Shown here in pieces: positions 46,010 through 54,785 of a DNA stretch of 64,000 nt. Origin of the DNA: JAGVSR01 sp963708775 (lineage in GTDB: Bacteria > Pseudomonadota > Alphaproteobacteria > Rhizobiales > Hyphomicrobiaceae); NCBI GenBank assembly GCA_963708775.1, contig CAVPTI010000015.1, positions 179,423-243,422 on the forward strand, given 5' to 3'. Position 1 is the stretch's first letter, and the number at the start of each line of letters is the position of its first letter. The notes under the pieces were generated by a model, which did not search any database, was not told the origin of the DNA, and was given only the letters and a program-made list of their open reading frames with translations. A program made the translations under genes and the position numbers.

Positions 46010-46130
46010 ACCGGGGTCCTCCTTTTTGGACGTCTTTCAAAGAAAGGTAGCAACTTCCCCGTCAATTCTCAACTGGCAAGAATAGTTTTTTCCTGAGAGT
46101 AGACATTGACCACGGGCCAGCAGAAAGCAT

Positions 46131-46403
46131 TCACCCGTGCCCACGCGCCCAAAGCTCGTACTGTGTGCGCGCCACCCGATAGGCATCGGGGATTGAAATG
46201 GCCCAGACAAAAAGCCCCAACGCCGCCCGGCCTATGAAAGAGTGCTCCGGCGTCGTCGTATGCCAGCTGATCGCGGCCAGGATCAGTGTAAAAATTGCAA
46301 AGCCGAAGCCGCGTTGCGGCTGCCCCGCAAGCACATGCCCGCCACCCGGCATCAAAACGGCCAGGAGCAGTACGGCATACGGATGAGGAGGCGCTTTCCT
46401 CAT
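46131..46403 (-). CDS. Small membrane protein of the methylamine locus
   Basis: 90 residues from ATG 46403, with three short hydrophobic stretches ('YAVLLLAVLMPGGGHVLAGQ', 'GFGFAIFTLILAAISWHT', 'FIGRAALGLFVWAISIPDAY'). The ATG shares its A with the inferred stop of the preceding gene (TGATG). It looks like a small TM2-type or 'DUF5683'-like membrane protein, but no family is certain. It is co-oriented with mgsABC and the permease. Confidence 0.65.
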   Translation of the reverse strand: MRKAPPHPYAVLLLAVLMPGGGHVLAGQPQRGFGFAIFTLILAAISWHTTTPEHSFIGRAALGLFVWAISIPDAYRVARTQYELWARGHG

Positions 46404-47081
46404 CAGGCGGCCTCCGTTTTCAGGTGCGCATCCCGCTGCGCGACAAGCACCGCCACATCCGACAGTGTTCGCATGAAATTCTGCCCGTTCCACCGTCACG
46501 TCTCCAAACACGGCTTGGCGCAGGAGTAGATGTTCCCCACGTTGGCCCTCCGCGACCTGCCGGACGATCCGCACACCCTTCGGCGTCAGCGTCACCTCTT
46601 TAACCTGTGTGTCGGAGAGCAGCTTGGTGAGCACCGGCGCCAGTTCATGACACAGCGCCTCTGCCATCGGCCCACTACCCCGTACGAGCACGTCGAGCGG
46701 CAACCCTGCCGGCGGCTCGATACGCCGCGGGAGATCCAGCGTGACCGCATAGAACTCGTTTCCGCTATGCCGCGCCAGCAGTGACAGTGACGGCGAGTGA
46801 GGCTGCGGCTTGATCATTGTCACCGATAACCAAAGCTGCGGTAACCGCCGCATCACCATGGTATCGGGTATCAGCGCCGCCTTCACATCGTGTCCGAACG
46901 CACGGCCTTCGAGCGCGGGAAAGCCATCCCCGCCCGCCGACCATTGCTCCGCCTCGAGCACCCCGAGGCAATCGTCGAATAGCCGCCGACGGGCGCCCAA
47001 CGCGCGGCGATGGTCTCTCAGCGCAAGGTTTGCCATCACCGCTGCGAACGCGATGAGCCCGAAGATGAATGCAGCAGTCAT
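46403..47081 (-). CDS. Uncharacterised protein of the methylamine locus, probably frameshifted near its end
   Basis: About 225 residues. An N-terminal TM helix (AAFIFGLIAFAAVMANLALR) precedes a soluble domain with 'HSPSLSLLARHSGNEFYAVT'. A continuous frame joins it to the next protein. However, near 46480 that frame turns Cys/Gly-rich, while the neighbouring frame gives 'RTLSDVAVLVAQRDAHLKTE' and stops exactly at the next ATG. One frameshift separating two genes is therefore the better reading. No family is recognised. It sits 78 bases after the permease gene. Confidence 0.6.
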
Positions 47082-47159
47082 GGTCTCTACTGTTTTGATC
47101 TGTCAGTTGCAGGTGGCCGCGGCGCTTCTACGTCGCCGCGGCCACATCTCGAACCCGGG

Positions 47160-48569
47160 TCAGTAGTCGCCTTGCGGGCGCGGCCAGGGCATCGAGAATT
47201 GGTCGCCACGGCGCACGTAGCGATAGCGGTGGAAGTGGAACCACAGCGACGCGATGATAAAGAACAGCATCATCGCCATCAGCTGGGTGCCGTACCCGAG
47301 GAACACCGCGAAGTACGTCGCGCTGCACAGAACAAGCAGCACGAGCGCCGGGAGCGGATGCATCGGATGAACATAGCCGCGGTCGATCGAGCCGAGTGGC
47401 CACTTGCGACGGAACATGATCACGTTGAACGTCATGAACGTGTAGCCGAGCAGACCCGACAGGATCGAGAACGTGATCACCTGATCGAGCGGCGCGTAGT
47501 AGGCAAACAGCACCGCCACCGGAACCAGGAACACGATCGCGCGATAGGGCGTGCGATACTTCGGATGCACGGCCCCGAACCACTGCGGCAGATACCGGTC
47601 ACGCGCCATCGAGAACCAGGCTCGCGAGGCATCGTTGATGCAGCCGTTGGCCGAAGCCAGCGTCGAGAAGATCGTGCCGATGAACAACAGCACCATCAGC
47701 GGCATCGAATCCATCAGACGCGCGGCATCGAACAGCGGCGTCACCGCCTGCCCCAGATACTCCCACGGCATCAGACCTGCGCAGATGAACCAGGTCATGG
47801 TCGCCGCGATCAGCAGCGTCATGATCCCGGTCATCGTTCCGAGCGGCAGCGACCGCGCCGGAGACCGCACCTCTTCTGCCGCCTGACACGTGCCCTCGAT
47901 GCCGAGGTAATACCAGAGCCCGAAGTGCAAGGCCGCTATCACGCCGATCCAGCCGTAGGGTAACCCGGTCAGCAGTTCCTCGTGCTTGAGGACATCCGTG
48001 GTCCAAGGCTTGACCGCGAAGAACAGGATGATGATTGCGATGAACGCAATCGCCGTGATGACGAGGTTGAACGTCAGCGTGGCATAAACGCCGCGGTAGT
48101 TGAGCCAGGCGAGGAACATGATGGTGAGCACGATGAAGGGCTTGTCGTGAAGCACGAGGGCTTCACCCGCCGCATCCGTCATCGCCATCATGCCGCCGAC
48201 CGTCTGGATCAGATAACCGAGCGTGATGGCATTGGCCGCCTCCAGCATCGTGTAGGCGAATACGAGGAATAGGCCAACGTTGAAGGCCATGAGCGGACCA
48301 ACGATGTGCTTGGCCTGCGCATACTGCCCACCCGCGGCGGCGACGGTCGATGTCACCTCCGAGTCGATCATGGCCACGCAAGTATAGAGAAGACCGGCGA
48401 CCCAGCAGGCGATGAGAGCGGCCATCGCGCCGCCTTTGCCGACGGAGAAGTTCCAGCCCATGTATTCGCCGACGAGCACGATGCCGACGCCGAGCGCCCA
48501 AACATGGCCTGGACCCAGAACGCGTAGCAGCGAGATTTTCTCGCCATGAATTGTTGTTGTCTGTGTCAC
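47160..48569 (-). CDS. APC superfamily amino acid/amine permease
   Basis: 469 residues and about 12 TM helices. The APC signature lies at the start ('GPGHVWALGVGIVLVGEYMG'), with TM6 region 'ALHFGLWYYLGIEGTCQAAE' and 'SMARDRYLPQWFGAVHPKYR'. It resembles the ethanolamine permease group (EAT-like). Its place between small membrane genes and mgsABC suggests uptake of methylamine, gamma-glutamylmethylamide or a related amine. The start overlaps the stop of the small gene upstream by 4 bases, so they are coupled. The substrate is inferred from context only. Confidence 0.87.
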   Translation of the reverse strand: MTQTTTIHGEKISLLRVLGPGHVWALGVGIVLVGEYMGWNFSVGKGGAMAALIACWVAGLLYTCVAMIDSEVTSTVAAAGGQYAQAKHIVGPLMAFNVGLFLVFAYTMLEAANAITLGYLIQTVGGMMAMTDAAGEALVLHDKPFIVLTIMFLAWLNYRGVYATLTFNLVITAIAFIAIIILFFAVKPWTTDVLKHEELLTGLPYGWIGVIAALHFGLWYYLGIEGTCQAAEEVRSPARSLPLGTMTGIMTLLIAATMTWFICAGLMPWEYLGQAVTPLFDAARLMDSMPLMVLLFIGTIFSTLASANGCINDASRAWFSMARDRYLPQWFGAVHPKYRTPYRAIVFLVPVAVLFAYYAPLDQVITFSILSGLLGYTFMTFNVIMFRRKWPLGSIDRGYVHPMHPLPALVLLVLCSATYFAVFLGYGTQLMAMMLFFIIASLWFHFHRYRYVRRGDQFSMPWPRPQGDY

Positions 48570-48769
48570 CGGTGACCTCCCTGATGCGTCGGGTCAATCA
48601 CGAGGGTGTCTTCGATTTCACCTTCACGCGACGAGGTCAGGAGATCCTCGGAATAGGTCATGTCGGTCTTCAGTGTATCGAACAACATCCACAGGCCGAG
48701 TAGGATACAAAGGCCCCAGGCGCCGTATTCGATGAGCTGATAGTTGTTGAGCGTGCTGATATCAGGCAT
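48566..48769 (-). CDS. Small single-TM protein coupled to the APC permease
   Basis: 67 residues from ATG 48769. One TM helix (IEYGAWGLCILLGLWMLFDT) is followed by an acidic tail ('MTYSEDLLTSSREGEIEDTL'). Its stop overlaps the permease start (ATGA). The first ATG of the frame, at 48799, overlaps the gene upstream; 48769 is preferred for its spacing. No family is recognised. It may be an accessory subunit of the transporter. Confidence 0.65.
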   Translation of the reverse strand: MPDISTLNNYQLIEYGAWGLCILLGLWMLFDTLKTDMTYSEDLLTSSREGEIEDTLVIDPTHQGGHR

Positions 48770-48779
48770 GGCGTTTCCC

Positions 48780-49172
48780 TCACCGGTCCCTGCGGCCAAA
48801 ACGTTCGGCGATGACTTCGCGGTATTCGCTCTTGGAGAACGCGACCACCAACACGAAGTACCCGATCACGACGAGAGCCGTGACGCCGAGCGCGAGCAGA
48901 TCGAACGAGTAATCGAAGCGTGAGATGATGAGAGGTGCCGCTGTCTCGGGCGTGTAGCCGAGCTTCTCCCAACCCACCTGCATGACTGCATTCTGGCCGA
49001 GCCCGCTCCACGTCGTCTTGTCGGCAATCTCGAGTTCAGTCTTGCCGCCGCCAGCGAGCCCCAGATAAATCGGAGCGAACAGCGCGGCGAACACAAGAGC
49101 CAGCAAGAACATGCTGTCGAAGAATTGCCCCAGAGCCGATTGGCGCGGAGGCACGTAATCACCATGGTTCAT
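48780..49172 (-). CDS. Small two-TM protein of the methylamine locus
   Basis: 130 residues. Two TM helices (FFDSMFLLALVFAALFAPIY and 'LLALGVTALVVIGYFVLVVA') flank a periplasmic loop of about 55 residues with 'WSGLGQNAVMQVGWEKLGYT'. A short basic tail follows. Start codon 49172 is 10 bases past the stop of the gene before it. No known family is recognised. It is conserved in layout with its neighbours, as expected for subunits of one membrane complex. Confidence 0.68.
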   Translation of the reverse strand: MNHGDYVPPRQSALGQFFDSMFLLALVFAALFAPIYLGLAGGGKTELEIADKTTWSGLGQNAVMQVGWEKLGYTPETAAPLIISRFDYSFDLLALGVTALVVIGYFVLVVAFSKSEYREVIAERFGRRDR

Positions 49173-49182
49173 CGTCGACTCC

Positions 49183-49482
49183 TCAACCTTTGCGCTGGTT
49201 CATGATGTCGAGGTAGTGCAGGTCGAGGCCGTAGATGTGCGTCCGGTCCTCGCTGTAGTGCTTGACCATTGCGTAGATGGCGGCAGCATTGAACAGCATG
49301 ACGAGGCCGCCGCTGATCAGCAGGGCCGCCATGACCGCTTCGTCCTTCAGATGCGGCATCAGGAAGTAGAAGACGAATGTGTAGAGCAGCCAGACCGCCA
49401 CGAGAGCCACGATGGCCCACAGCCGGTCCTTGCCGAACATCCGATCTACACGCGGGTCGATTGCTTTTTGTTGCACGGACAC
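49183..49482 (-). CDS. Small two-TM protein, first gene of the minus-strand methylamine operon
   Basis: 99 residues from ATG 49482, with a GGGGAGG-type site about 7 bases upstream. Two TM helices are seen ('LWAIVALVAVWLLYTFVFYF', 'AALLISGGLVMLFNAAAIYA'), then a cytoplasmic tail 'KHYSEDRTHIYGLDLHYLDI'. No family is recognised. It begins the run of co-directional genes that ends with gmaS, and is divergent from mgdA. Confidence 0.68.
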   Translation of the reverse strand: MSVQQKAIDPRVDRMFGKDRLWAIVALVAVWLLYTFVFYFLMPHLKDEAVMAALLISGGLVMLFNAAAIYAMVKHYSEDRTHIYGLDLHYLDIMNQRKG

Positions 49483-49520
49483 CTCCCCAGAATGGCCAGT
49501 TGATTCCGGCCCACACGATG

Positions 49521-49575
49521 TTGCCTGTCAGGCAATCTATTTTTATTGAGCGGAAAGTCTGCGGCACGGTGCCGC
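49521..49575. promoter_or_regulatory. Two perfect 15-base palindromes in the divergent methylamine promoter region
   Basis: TTGCCTG-T-CAGGCAA (49521-49535) and GCGGCAC-G-GTGCCGC (49561-49575) are both 7-1-7 perfect dyads, 40 bases apart, in the 310-base gap between the two operons. They look like operators. The first resembles GntR/FadR-type sites, but this is only a resemblance. Confidence 0.4.
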
Positions 49576-49792
49576 GACATGTCAAGTTGAAGTGCCTATG
49601 GAATTGACGAGAGTCACGATTTTCATGCAGTGCGCTGCAACAAAAACGGGCAGATCGGACAGTCAGAAACTTGTCAAAACTTGAACAGGCGGAAAATTTC
49701 TTGCACTTTGGGAACAATTGGGGGCATGGTCACCAGAGTTGGACGACCCCCTGTGCCGGTCATTTCGCCGGGGTAATCGCCGGAGCATCTGA

Positions 49793-51034
49793 ATGCCGTT
49801 CGCATTGTTGAAATATGCGCTGTCGCGGGAGCATCCCGACGACCCGCACTTCCGCTGGAAGCCCGATCTCAAGAAAACATACGACGTGATCATCATCGGC
49901 GCGGGCGGACATGGCCTCGCCGCCGCGTACCACCTCGCGAAGGATCACGGCATTACCAACATCGCCGTGCTGGAAAAGGGCTGGCTCGCCGGCGGCAACA
50001 CCGCCCGTAACACCACCATCGTCCGTTCTAACTATCTGACGCCCGAAGGCGTGGCGTTCTACAAGGAATTGGTCGAACTCTTCCGGACGCTCTCCAACGA
50101 ACTCGACATCAACGTCATGTATTCCGAGCGCGGGCACTTCACGCTCGCCCACACCGACGCCGCGATGCGCACGGCTCGCTGGCGCGCGGAAGTCAACAAG
50201 CACATGGGTGTCAATTCTGAGGTAATCGACGCGGCCGAAGTGAAGCGCATCTGTCCGACGATGAACGTCACCGACGACGCGCGCTATCCCATTCTCGGCG
50301 CGCTCTACCATCCGCCAGGGGCAATCGCTCGCCACGACGCTGTAGCCTGGGGCTACGCCAAGGAAGCGATGAAGCGCGGTGTGGAAGTCCACACCCAGAC
50401 TGAAGTCAAGAAGATCCTGATCGAGAACGGCCGCGCCATTGGTGTGGAAACCAATCGGGGCGTCATTCACGCGGCCAAGGTGATGCAGGCGGTTGCGGGT
50501 TCTTCCTCGCACGTCGCGCGCATGGCAGGCCTCAAGCTGCCGATCAAAACCATTCCGCTGCAGGCGTGCGTGTCTGAACCCGTGAAGCCGATCCTCGATC
50601 AGATCGTCGTGTCAGGGTCGCTCCACGTCTACATTTCGCAATCGGCACGCGGTGAAATGGTCATGGGCGGCGCGACCGATCCATACGGCCTTTATTCCTC
50701 GCGCTCCACACTCGACTTCAAGGAAAGCCTCATGGGCCACATGCTGGAGCTGTTCCCCTTCATGGGCGAACTCCGCATTCTGCGGCAATGGGCAGGCATG
50801 GCCGACATGACGCCAGACTTTTCGCCGGTCATGGGTTTGACGCCGGTCGAGAACTATTTCATCGACGCCGGCTGGGGCACCTGGGGCTTCAAAGCCACCC
50901 CCGTCTGCGGCAAGCGCATGGCCGAATGCGTCGCCACCGGCCGCCAACCCGATCTTCTCAAACCCTTCGCTCTGTCTCGCTTCTCGACCTTCGATCTCGT
51001 GGGCGAGAAGGGTGCAGCGTCGGTCGGTCACTGA
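49793..51034 (+). CDS. mgdA: N-methylglutamate dehydrogenase subunit A (sarcosine oxidase beta-like)
   Basis: 413 residues of the DAO/sarcosine oxidase beta family. The FAD motif 'YDVIIIGAGGHGLAAAYHLA' is clear, as are the flavin-linking region 'GNTARNTTIVRSNYLTPEG' and the late 'AGMADMTPDFSPVMGLTP'. In the heterotetrameric Mgd enzyme this subunit oxidises the N-methyl group of N-methylglutamate. The very close SoxB homology would also allow a sarcosine oxidase. The mgs and gmaS genes alongside decide for Mgd. It is the first gene of the plus-strand operon; mgdB follows after 13 bases. Confidence 0.9.
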   Translation: MPFALLKYALSREHPDDPHFRWKPDLKKTYDVIIIGAGGHGLAAAYHLAKDHGITNIAVLEKGWLAGGNTARNTTIVRSNYLTPEGVAFYKELVELFRTLSNELDINVMYSERGHFTLAHTDAAMRTARWRAEVNKHMGVNSEVIDAAEVKRICPTMNVTDDARYPILGALYHPPGAIARHDAVAWGYAKEAMKRGVEVHTQTEVKKILIENGRAIGVETNRGVIHAAKVMQAVAGSSSHVARMAGLKLPIKTIPLQACVSEPVKPILDQIVVSGSLHVYISQSARGEMVMGGATDPYGLYSSRSTLDFKESLMGHMLELFPFMGELRILRQWAGMADMTPDFSPVMGLTPVENYFIDAGWGTWGFKATPVCGKRMAECVATGRQPDLLKPFALSRFSTFDLVGEKGAASVGH

Positions 51035-51047
51035 GGGAGAAGAAAAC

Positions 51048-51404
51048 GTGAAAATTCTGAAGTGCCCGCTCAACGGGCCGCGCAACATCACCGAGTTCGT
51101 TTGGGGCGGTGAGATGAAGCGGATGCCGGATCCGGCAACCGCAACCGACGCGGAATGGACCGAGTATCTCTTCCTGGAAGAAAACCTCGCCGGCGAAATC
51201 ACCGAGTGGTGGCTGCACGCGCCCACCAACTATTGGTTCATCGCCCGCCGCAATACGATTACCGACGAGATCATCGAGACCATGACCTACGACGCATTCC
51301 TCGCCCGCCAGCAGGCGGCGAGCGCTGCGGCTGCACCGGACGAGGCCGAACCTGCAGCCAGATCGGTCACCGGCGGCGCCGACACCGGAGCGACCTCCAC
51401 ATGA
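51048..51404 (+). CDS. mgdB: N-methylglutamate dehydrogenase subunit B (sarcosine oxidase delta-like)
   Basis: 118 residues from GTG 51048, which follows GGGAGA. The delta-subunit core is 'LKCPLNGPRNITEFVWGGEM', 'TEYLFLEENLAGEITEWWLH' and 'APTNYWFIARRNTITDEI'. In classical SoxD a zinc is held by Cys and His ligands; here one early Cys and a late His are visible. An Ala/Glu-rich tail ends the protein. The stop overlaps the mgdC start by 4 bases (ATGA). The frame runs upstream to 51012, but the GTG fits the family length better. Confidence 0.87.
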   Translation: MKILKCPLNGPRNITEFVWGGEMKRMPDPATATDAEWTEYLFLEENLAGEITEWWLHAPTNYWFIARRNTITDEIIETMTYDAFLARQQAASAAAAPDEAEPAARSVTGGADTGATST

Positions 51405-53613
51405 GCGGACATTCGACCGGCCGCATCGACAAGCCCGGCTTCGGGCTTCTGATCGACCGCACCAAGCCGATGTCGTTCACCTTCGACGGACGGCTGTTCA
51501 ACGGCTATCACGGCGACACCATAGCCTCCGCGCTCTACGGCGCCGGCCAGGTCCTGCTCTCGCGCTCGTTCAAGTACCACCGCCCGCGCGGTGCATTAAC
51601 GATGAACGGTCTTGACGCGAATACGCTCGTCCAAGTTGCCGACGAACCAAACGTCCGCGCCGACCTTCACCCGATATCCCCGGGGCTTGCGGTCAAGTCC
51701 ATCAATCATCTGGGTTCGCTGGAACGCGACGCCTTCTCGATCATGGACTACTTCTCGCGCTTCCTGCCCGTCGGATTCTATTACAAAACCTTCTTCCGCC
51801 CCGCCGGCATATGGAAATACTTCGAGCGCCCCATCCGCATCATGGCCGGCCTTGGCACCCTCGATCCCCGCGCCGACCACAAGTATTATGACAAATCCTA
51901 CCTCTTCACGGACGTTGTCGTTATCGGCTCCGGTCCCGCTGGTCTCGAAGCGGCGATCGCGGCGGCTGAGGGCGGCGCGGATACGCTGCTCATCGAAGAG
52001 ATGTCGCAGCTTGGAGGTTCGCTTCTCTACGGACGCATCGGCGACAGCCGCGACAGCCGCTGATATCTTACGCCGTGATCTCGTCGCGAAAGCGCGGAAC
52101 CTGAAAAATCTCACGATCCTCACCGATACCGTGGTCTCCGGCCTCTTCACTGATGGCTGGGTCGCAGCGATCGGCGGCAACCGACTTTATAAAATACGCA
52201 CGCACGAAACGATCGTCGCCGCCGGCAGCTTCGATCAGCCGATCGTCTTCCGTAACAACGACCGCCCCGGCATCCTGTTCGCCACCGCCGCTCAACGTCT
52301 GATGCGTTTGTATGGCGTGCGCCCAGGAAACCGCGCGGTGATCGCAACATCGAATGCATTCGGCTACGAGGCCGCACTCGATATGCTCGACGCCGGCGGC
52401 GAAGTCGCAGCCATCGTCGATCTCGGCACCACATCCGCTCCGGCTGTAGAAGCCGCACGCGCCCGCGGCATCCGCATCGTCAATAACGCCACCCCCGTCG
52501 ATGCAAAAGGCTATCTGCGCGTTGAAAGCATCGGGGTCGCCGCCATCACGGGCCAAGGCAAGACCTCGAACGTGACCGACTGGATTACGTGCGATTGCGT
52601 GCTGATCTCTGTCGGCTGCGCACCCGCATTGAACCTCGCAAGCCACGCCGGCGCCAAGGTCGTCTTCGACGAAGCGATACAAATGCACCGGGCGATCAAC
52701 CCGCCCATCGGAGTATCACTAGCGGGCAGTGCCGCCGGAGTGTGGTCGCCCAAGCTGGTCGCCACCCAAGCGCAATCTACAGGCGCTACCGCCGCAAGCC
52801 GCATCAAAGGCGAACCTGCTGTTGGCTTGCCCGACATTACGGATCAAGGTGCTGCCGCCATCACGCACCCTTACCCCATCTTCAAGAGCGGTAAGGGTAA
52901 GGAATTCATCGACTTCGATGAAGACCTGACCGTCAAGGACATCATCAATTCGGTCAAGGACGGCTACGACGACATTCAGCTCGTCAAGCGCTACTCCACC
53001 GCCGGTCTCGGGCCCAGTCAGGGCCGCCACGCGAACCTCAACACGATCCGCGTTGTTGGCGCCGTCACCGGCAAACCGCTCGAGGCGATCGGCACCACCA
53101 CCTACCGCCCACCGCTCGTCCCGGAAAAGTTTGCTCATATGGCGGGCCGCGCGTTCGAACCAACCCGCCTCACATCGATGCACCGCCGCCACGAGGAACT
53201 GGGCGCGCAGTTTATGACAGCTGGTCTGTGGATGCGTCCCGCGTACTACGGCGCGAAGGAAAACGCGGCGCGCGCCATCGAAGATGAAGTCCGGGCCGTG
53301 CGCACAGCCGCCGGTCTTATTGACGTGTCGACGCTCGGAGGCCTCGACATCCGCGGTCCGGATGCTGCCGCCTTTATCGACCGCATGTACACGTGGGCGT
53401 ACGAAAAGCAGCCCGTCGGCCGCGCGCGTTACACGCTCATGACAGACATCGCCGGTGTCGTTATCGACGACGGCGTCGCCTGCCGTCTCGCGCCGAACCA
53501 CTATTACGTCACGGCCACCACCAGCGGCGTCGATCAAGTGTACCGCGCCATGACGTGGTTCAACGTGCAATGGAAGATGGATGTCGACGTAGCCAACGTC
53601 ACGGCGGCCTATC
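51401..53613 (+). CDS. mgdC: N-methylglutamate dehydrogenase subunit C (sarcosine oxidase alpha-like), frameshifted and truncated at the junction
   Basis: About 737 residues of the usual ~1000. The N-terminal domain ('PMSFTFDGRLFNGYHGDTIA', then the [2Fe-2S]-ferredoxin-like region 'SRSFKYHRPRGALTMNG') and the NAD/FAD motif 'VVIGSGPAGLEAAIAAAEGG' come first. The frame shifts between 52035 and 52062, inside the tandem GACAGCCGC repeat, and continues 'ILRRDLVAKARNLKNLTIL'. The aminomethyltransferase-like folate domain starts near 53130 ('PLVPEKFAHMAGRAFEPTRL'). Homology ends at 'DVDVANVTAAY' (about 53610). From there the same frame encodes UDP-glucose dehydrogenase. The missing C-terminus and mgdD are consistent with a mis-join. 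Confidence 0.88.
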
Positions 53614-53628
53614 GCAACATGCTCGCGA
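53608..53628. other. Chimeric junction between two genomes
   Basis: Left of here the frame is sarcosine-oxidase-alpha-like ('NVTAAY'). Right of here it is UDP-glucose dehydrogenase ('MFNTVAGKRIALFGFAFKAD'). No transposon, att site or repeat marks the joint. Base composition, gene content and frameshift density all change at the same point. A mis-assembly is the likely explanation. Confidence 0.8.
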
Positions 53629-54054
53629 ACATGTTCAACACCGTTGCGGGCAAGCGCATCGCGCTGTTCGGATTCGCGTTCAAGGCCGACACCGGTGACA
53701 CGCGCGAATCGGCCGCCATCGCCGTCGCCAGGCAGTTGCTCGGCGAGCACGCGCAGGTCGTCATCACCGATCCCAAGGCCCTCGACAACGCGCGCCTCGA
53801 CCTCGGGGCGCAGGCGGCCGATGTCGAGTTTTTCGAGCCCGATCCCGTATCGGGCCGCGGCGGGGGCGCGCACGCCCTGGCCGTGATGACCGAGTGGGAC
53901 GCTGTACCAGGATCTCGACTACGCCAGGATCCTCGCTGCCAGGAAACAGCCGGCGTTCATCTTTGACGGCCGGAACATCCTCGACCACCAGCGCCTGTTC
54001 GCGATGGGCTTCAACGTGTTCGCGATCGGCAAGGCACCGCTCAAGCACTTCTGA
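53620..54054 (+). CDS. UDP-glucose 6-dehydrogenase, C-terminal fragment, frameshifted
   Basis: Only the last about 145 residues are present. 'GKRIALFGFAFKADTGDTRE' is the start of the UDP-binding C-terminal domain, followed by 'VVITDPKALDNARLDLG'. Near 53900 the frame shifts to 'LYQDLDYARILAARKQPAFI', then 'FDGRNILDHQRLFAMGFNVF'. It ends at 54054. The enzyme oxidises UDP-glucose to UDP-glucuronate. The NAD-binding N-terminus and catalytic Cys are missing because of the junction, so this is an accidental fragment. Confidence 0.85.
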
Positions 54055-54112
54055 GGCGCACGCGCGGGGACGGGCTCAGACACGTATTCGTTTCACCACA
54101 GGAGACTCACTC

Positions 54113-54670
54113 ATGGCGAAGAAGGCAACGAAGAAGGCAGCGGCGAAACCCACTGCGAAGAAGCCCTTGCAGAAATCAGCCAGGAAACCAGCCGCCAAGC
54201 CGGTAGCGGCGAAGCGCGCGACGGCGAGGCCGGCGGCGGCCAAGCGCCGTGCAGCACAGCCGGCCACGTCAGCGCCCGCCAGGAGCGGCGCCGCGCTGCT
54301 GAGCGTAGCGCCCGGGTTCACGGCGAATGACGCCGCAGCGAGCGTGAAGTGTACGGCGATGTGCTGGGCTTCACGGTGAAGGAACGCTGGAAACGCGACG
54401 GCCAGTTCCGCGGCGCCCAGATTGCGTCGGGCGCGGTGACGATCAACATCGGCCAGGACGACTGGAAGATGGGGCGCGATTGCGTCAAGGGCCAGGGCAC
54501 GCGAAATGTACATCATGACGGGGCCCGGCATCGATCAATACGCCACCGCGATCAAGGTGCGCGGCGGGCACCTGGATCACGACCCGCAGGACGGCTGGGG
54601 CATGCGCACGTTCTCTATCACCGATCCCGACGGCTTCAAGCTGACGTTCATGACCATGTTGAAGAAAGTA
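54113..54670 (+). CDS. VOC/glyoxalase-like protein with histone H1-like basic head, frameshifted
   Basis: Starts at ATG 54113 with about 60 residues of Lys/Ala/Pro repeats ('AKKATKKAAAKPTAKKPLQK'), as in histone H1-like tails. It then enters a VOC fold, 'LLSVAPGFTANDAAASVK'. Near 54345 the frame moves to 'YGDVLGFTVKERWKRDGQFR' and 'ASGAVTINIGQDDWKMGRDC'. Near 54505 it moves again to 'MTGPGIDQYATAIKVRGGHL' and 'MRTFSITDPDGFKLTFM'. The C-terminal limit is uncertain. Glyoxalase-fold proteins bind small ligands or metals. The basic head suggests nucleic-acid association. Both parts could be real in the donor genome. Confidence 0.65.
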
Positions 54671-54785
54671 GGGCGGGCGGCGTCAGACTCCTCGCCGTTG
54701 CGTGTCAGCGCGCGGAACGACCGCTCGGCTGGCGTCGACCTCTCAACCGGGGCGGCGGTGCCCTTCACCGCCGAAACGCATCGCC

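Noticed and set aside
44546..46096. 516-residue plus-strand open frame opposite mgsA/mgsB
   Set aside because: It is Arg/His-rich with no family resemblance, lying antisense to two well conserved genes. It is a typical high-GC shadow frame.
52719..53873. 384-residue minus-strand open frame opposite mgdC
   Set aside because: A shadow of the conserved sense gene, and it also crosses the chimeric junction.
51612..53966. Sarcosine oxidase alpha fused in frame to UDP-glucose dehydrogenase as a novel bifunctional enzyme
   Set aside because: The first partner stops in mid-domain, the second lacks its catalytic N-terminus, and composition changes at the joint. A chimeric assembly explains all of this.
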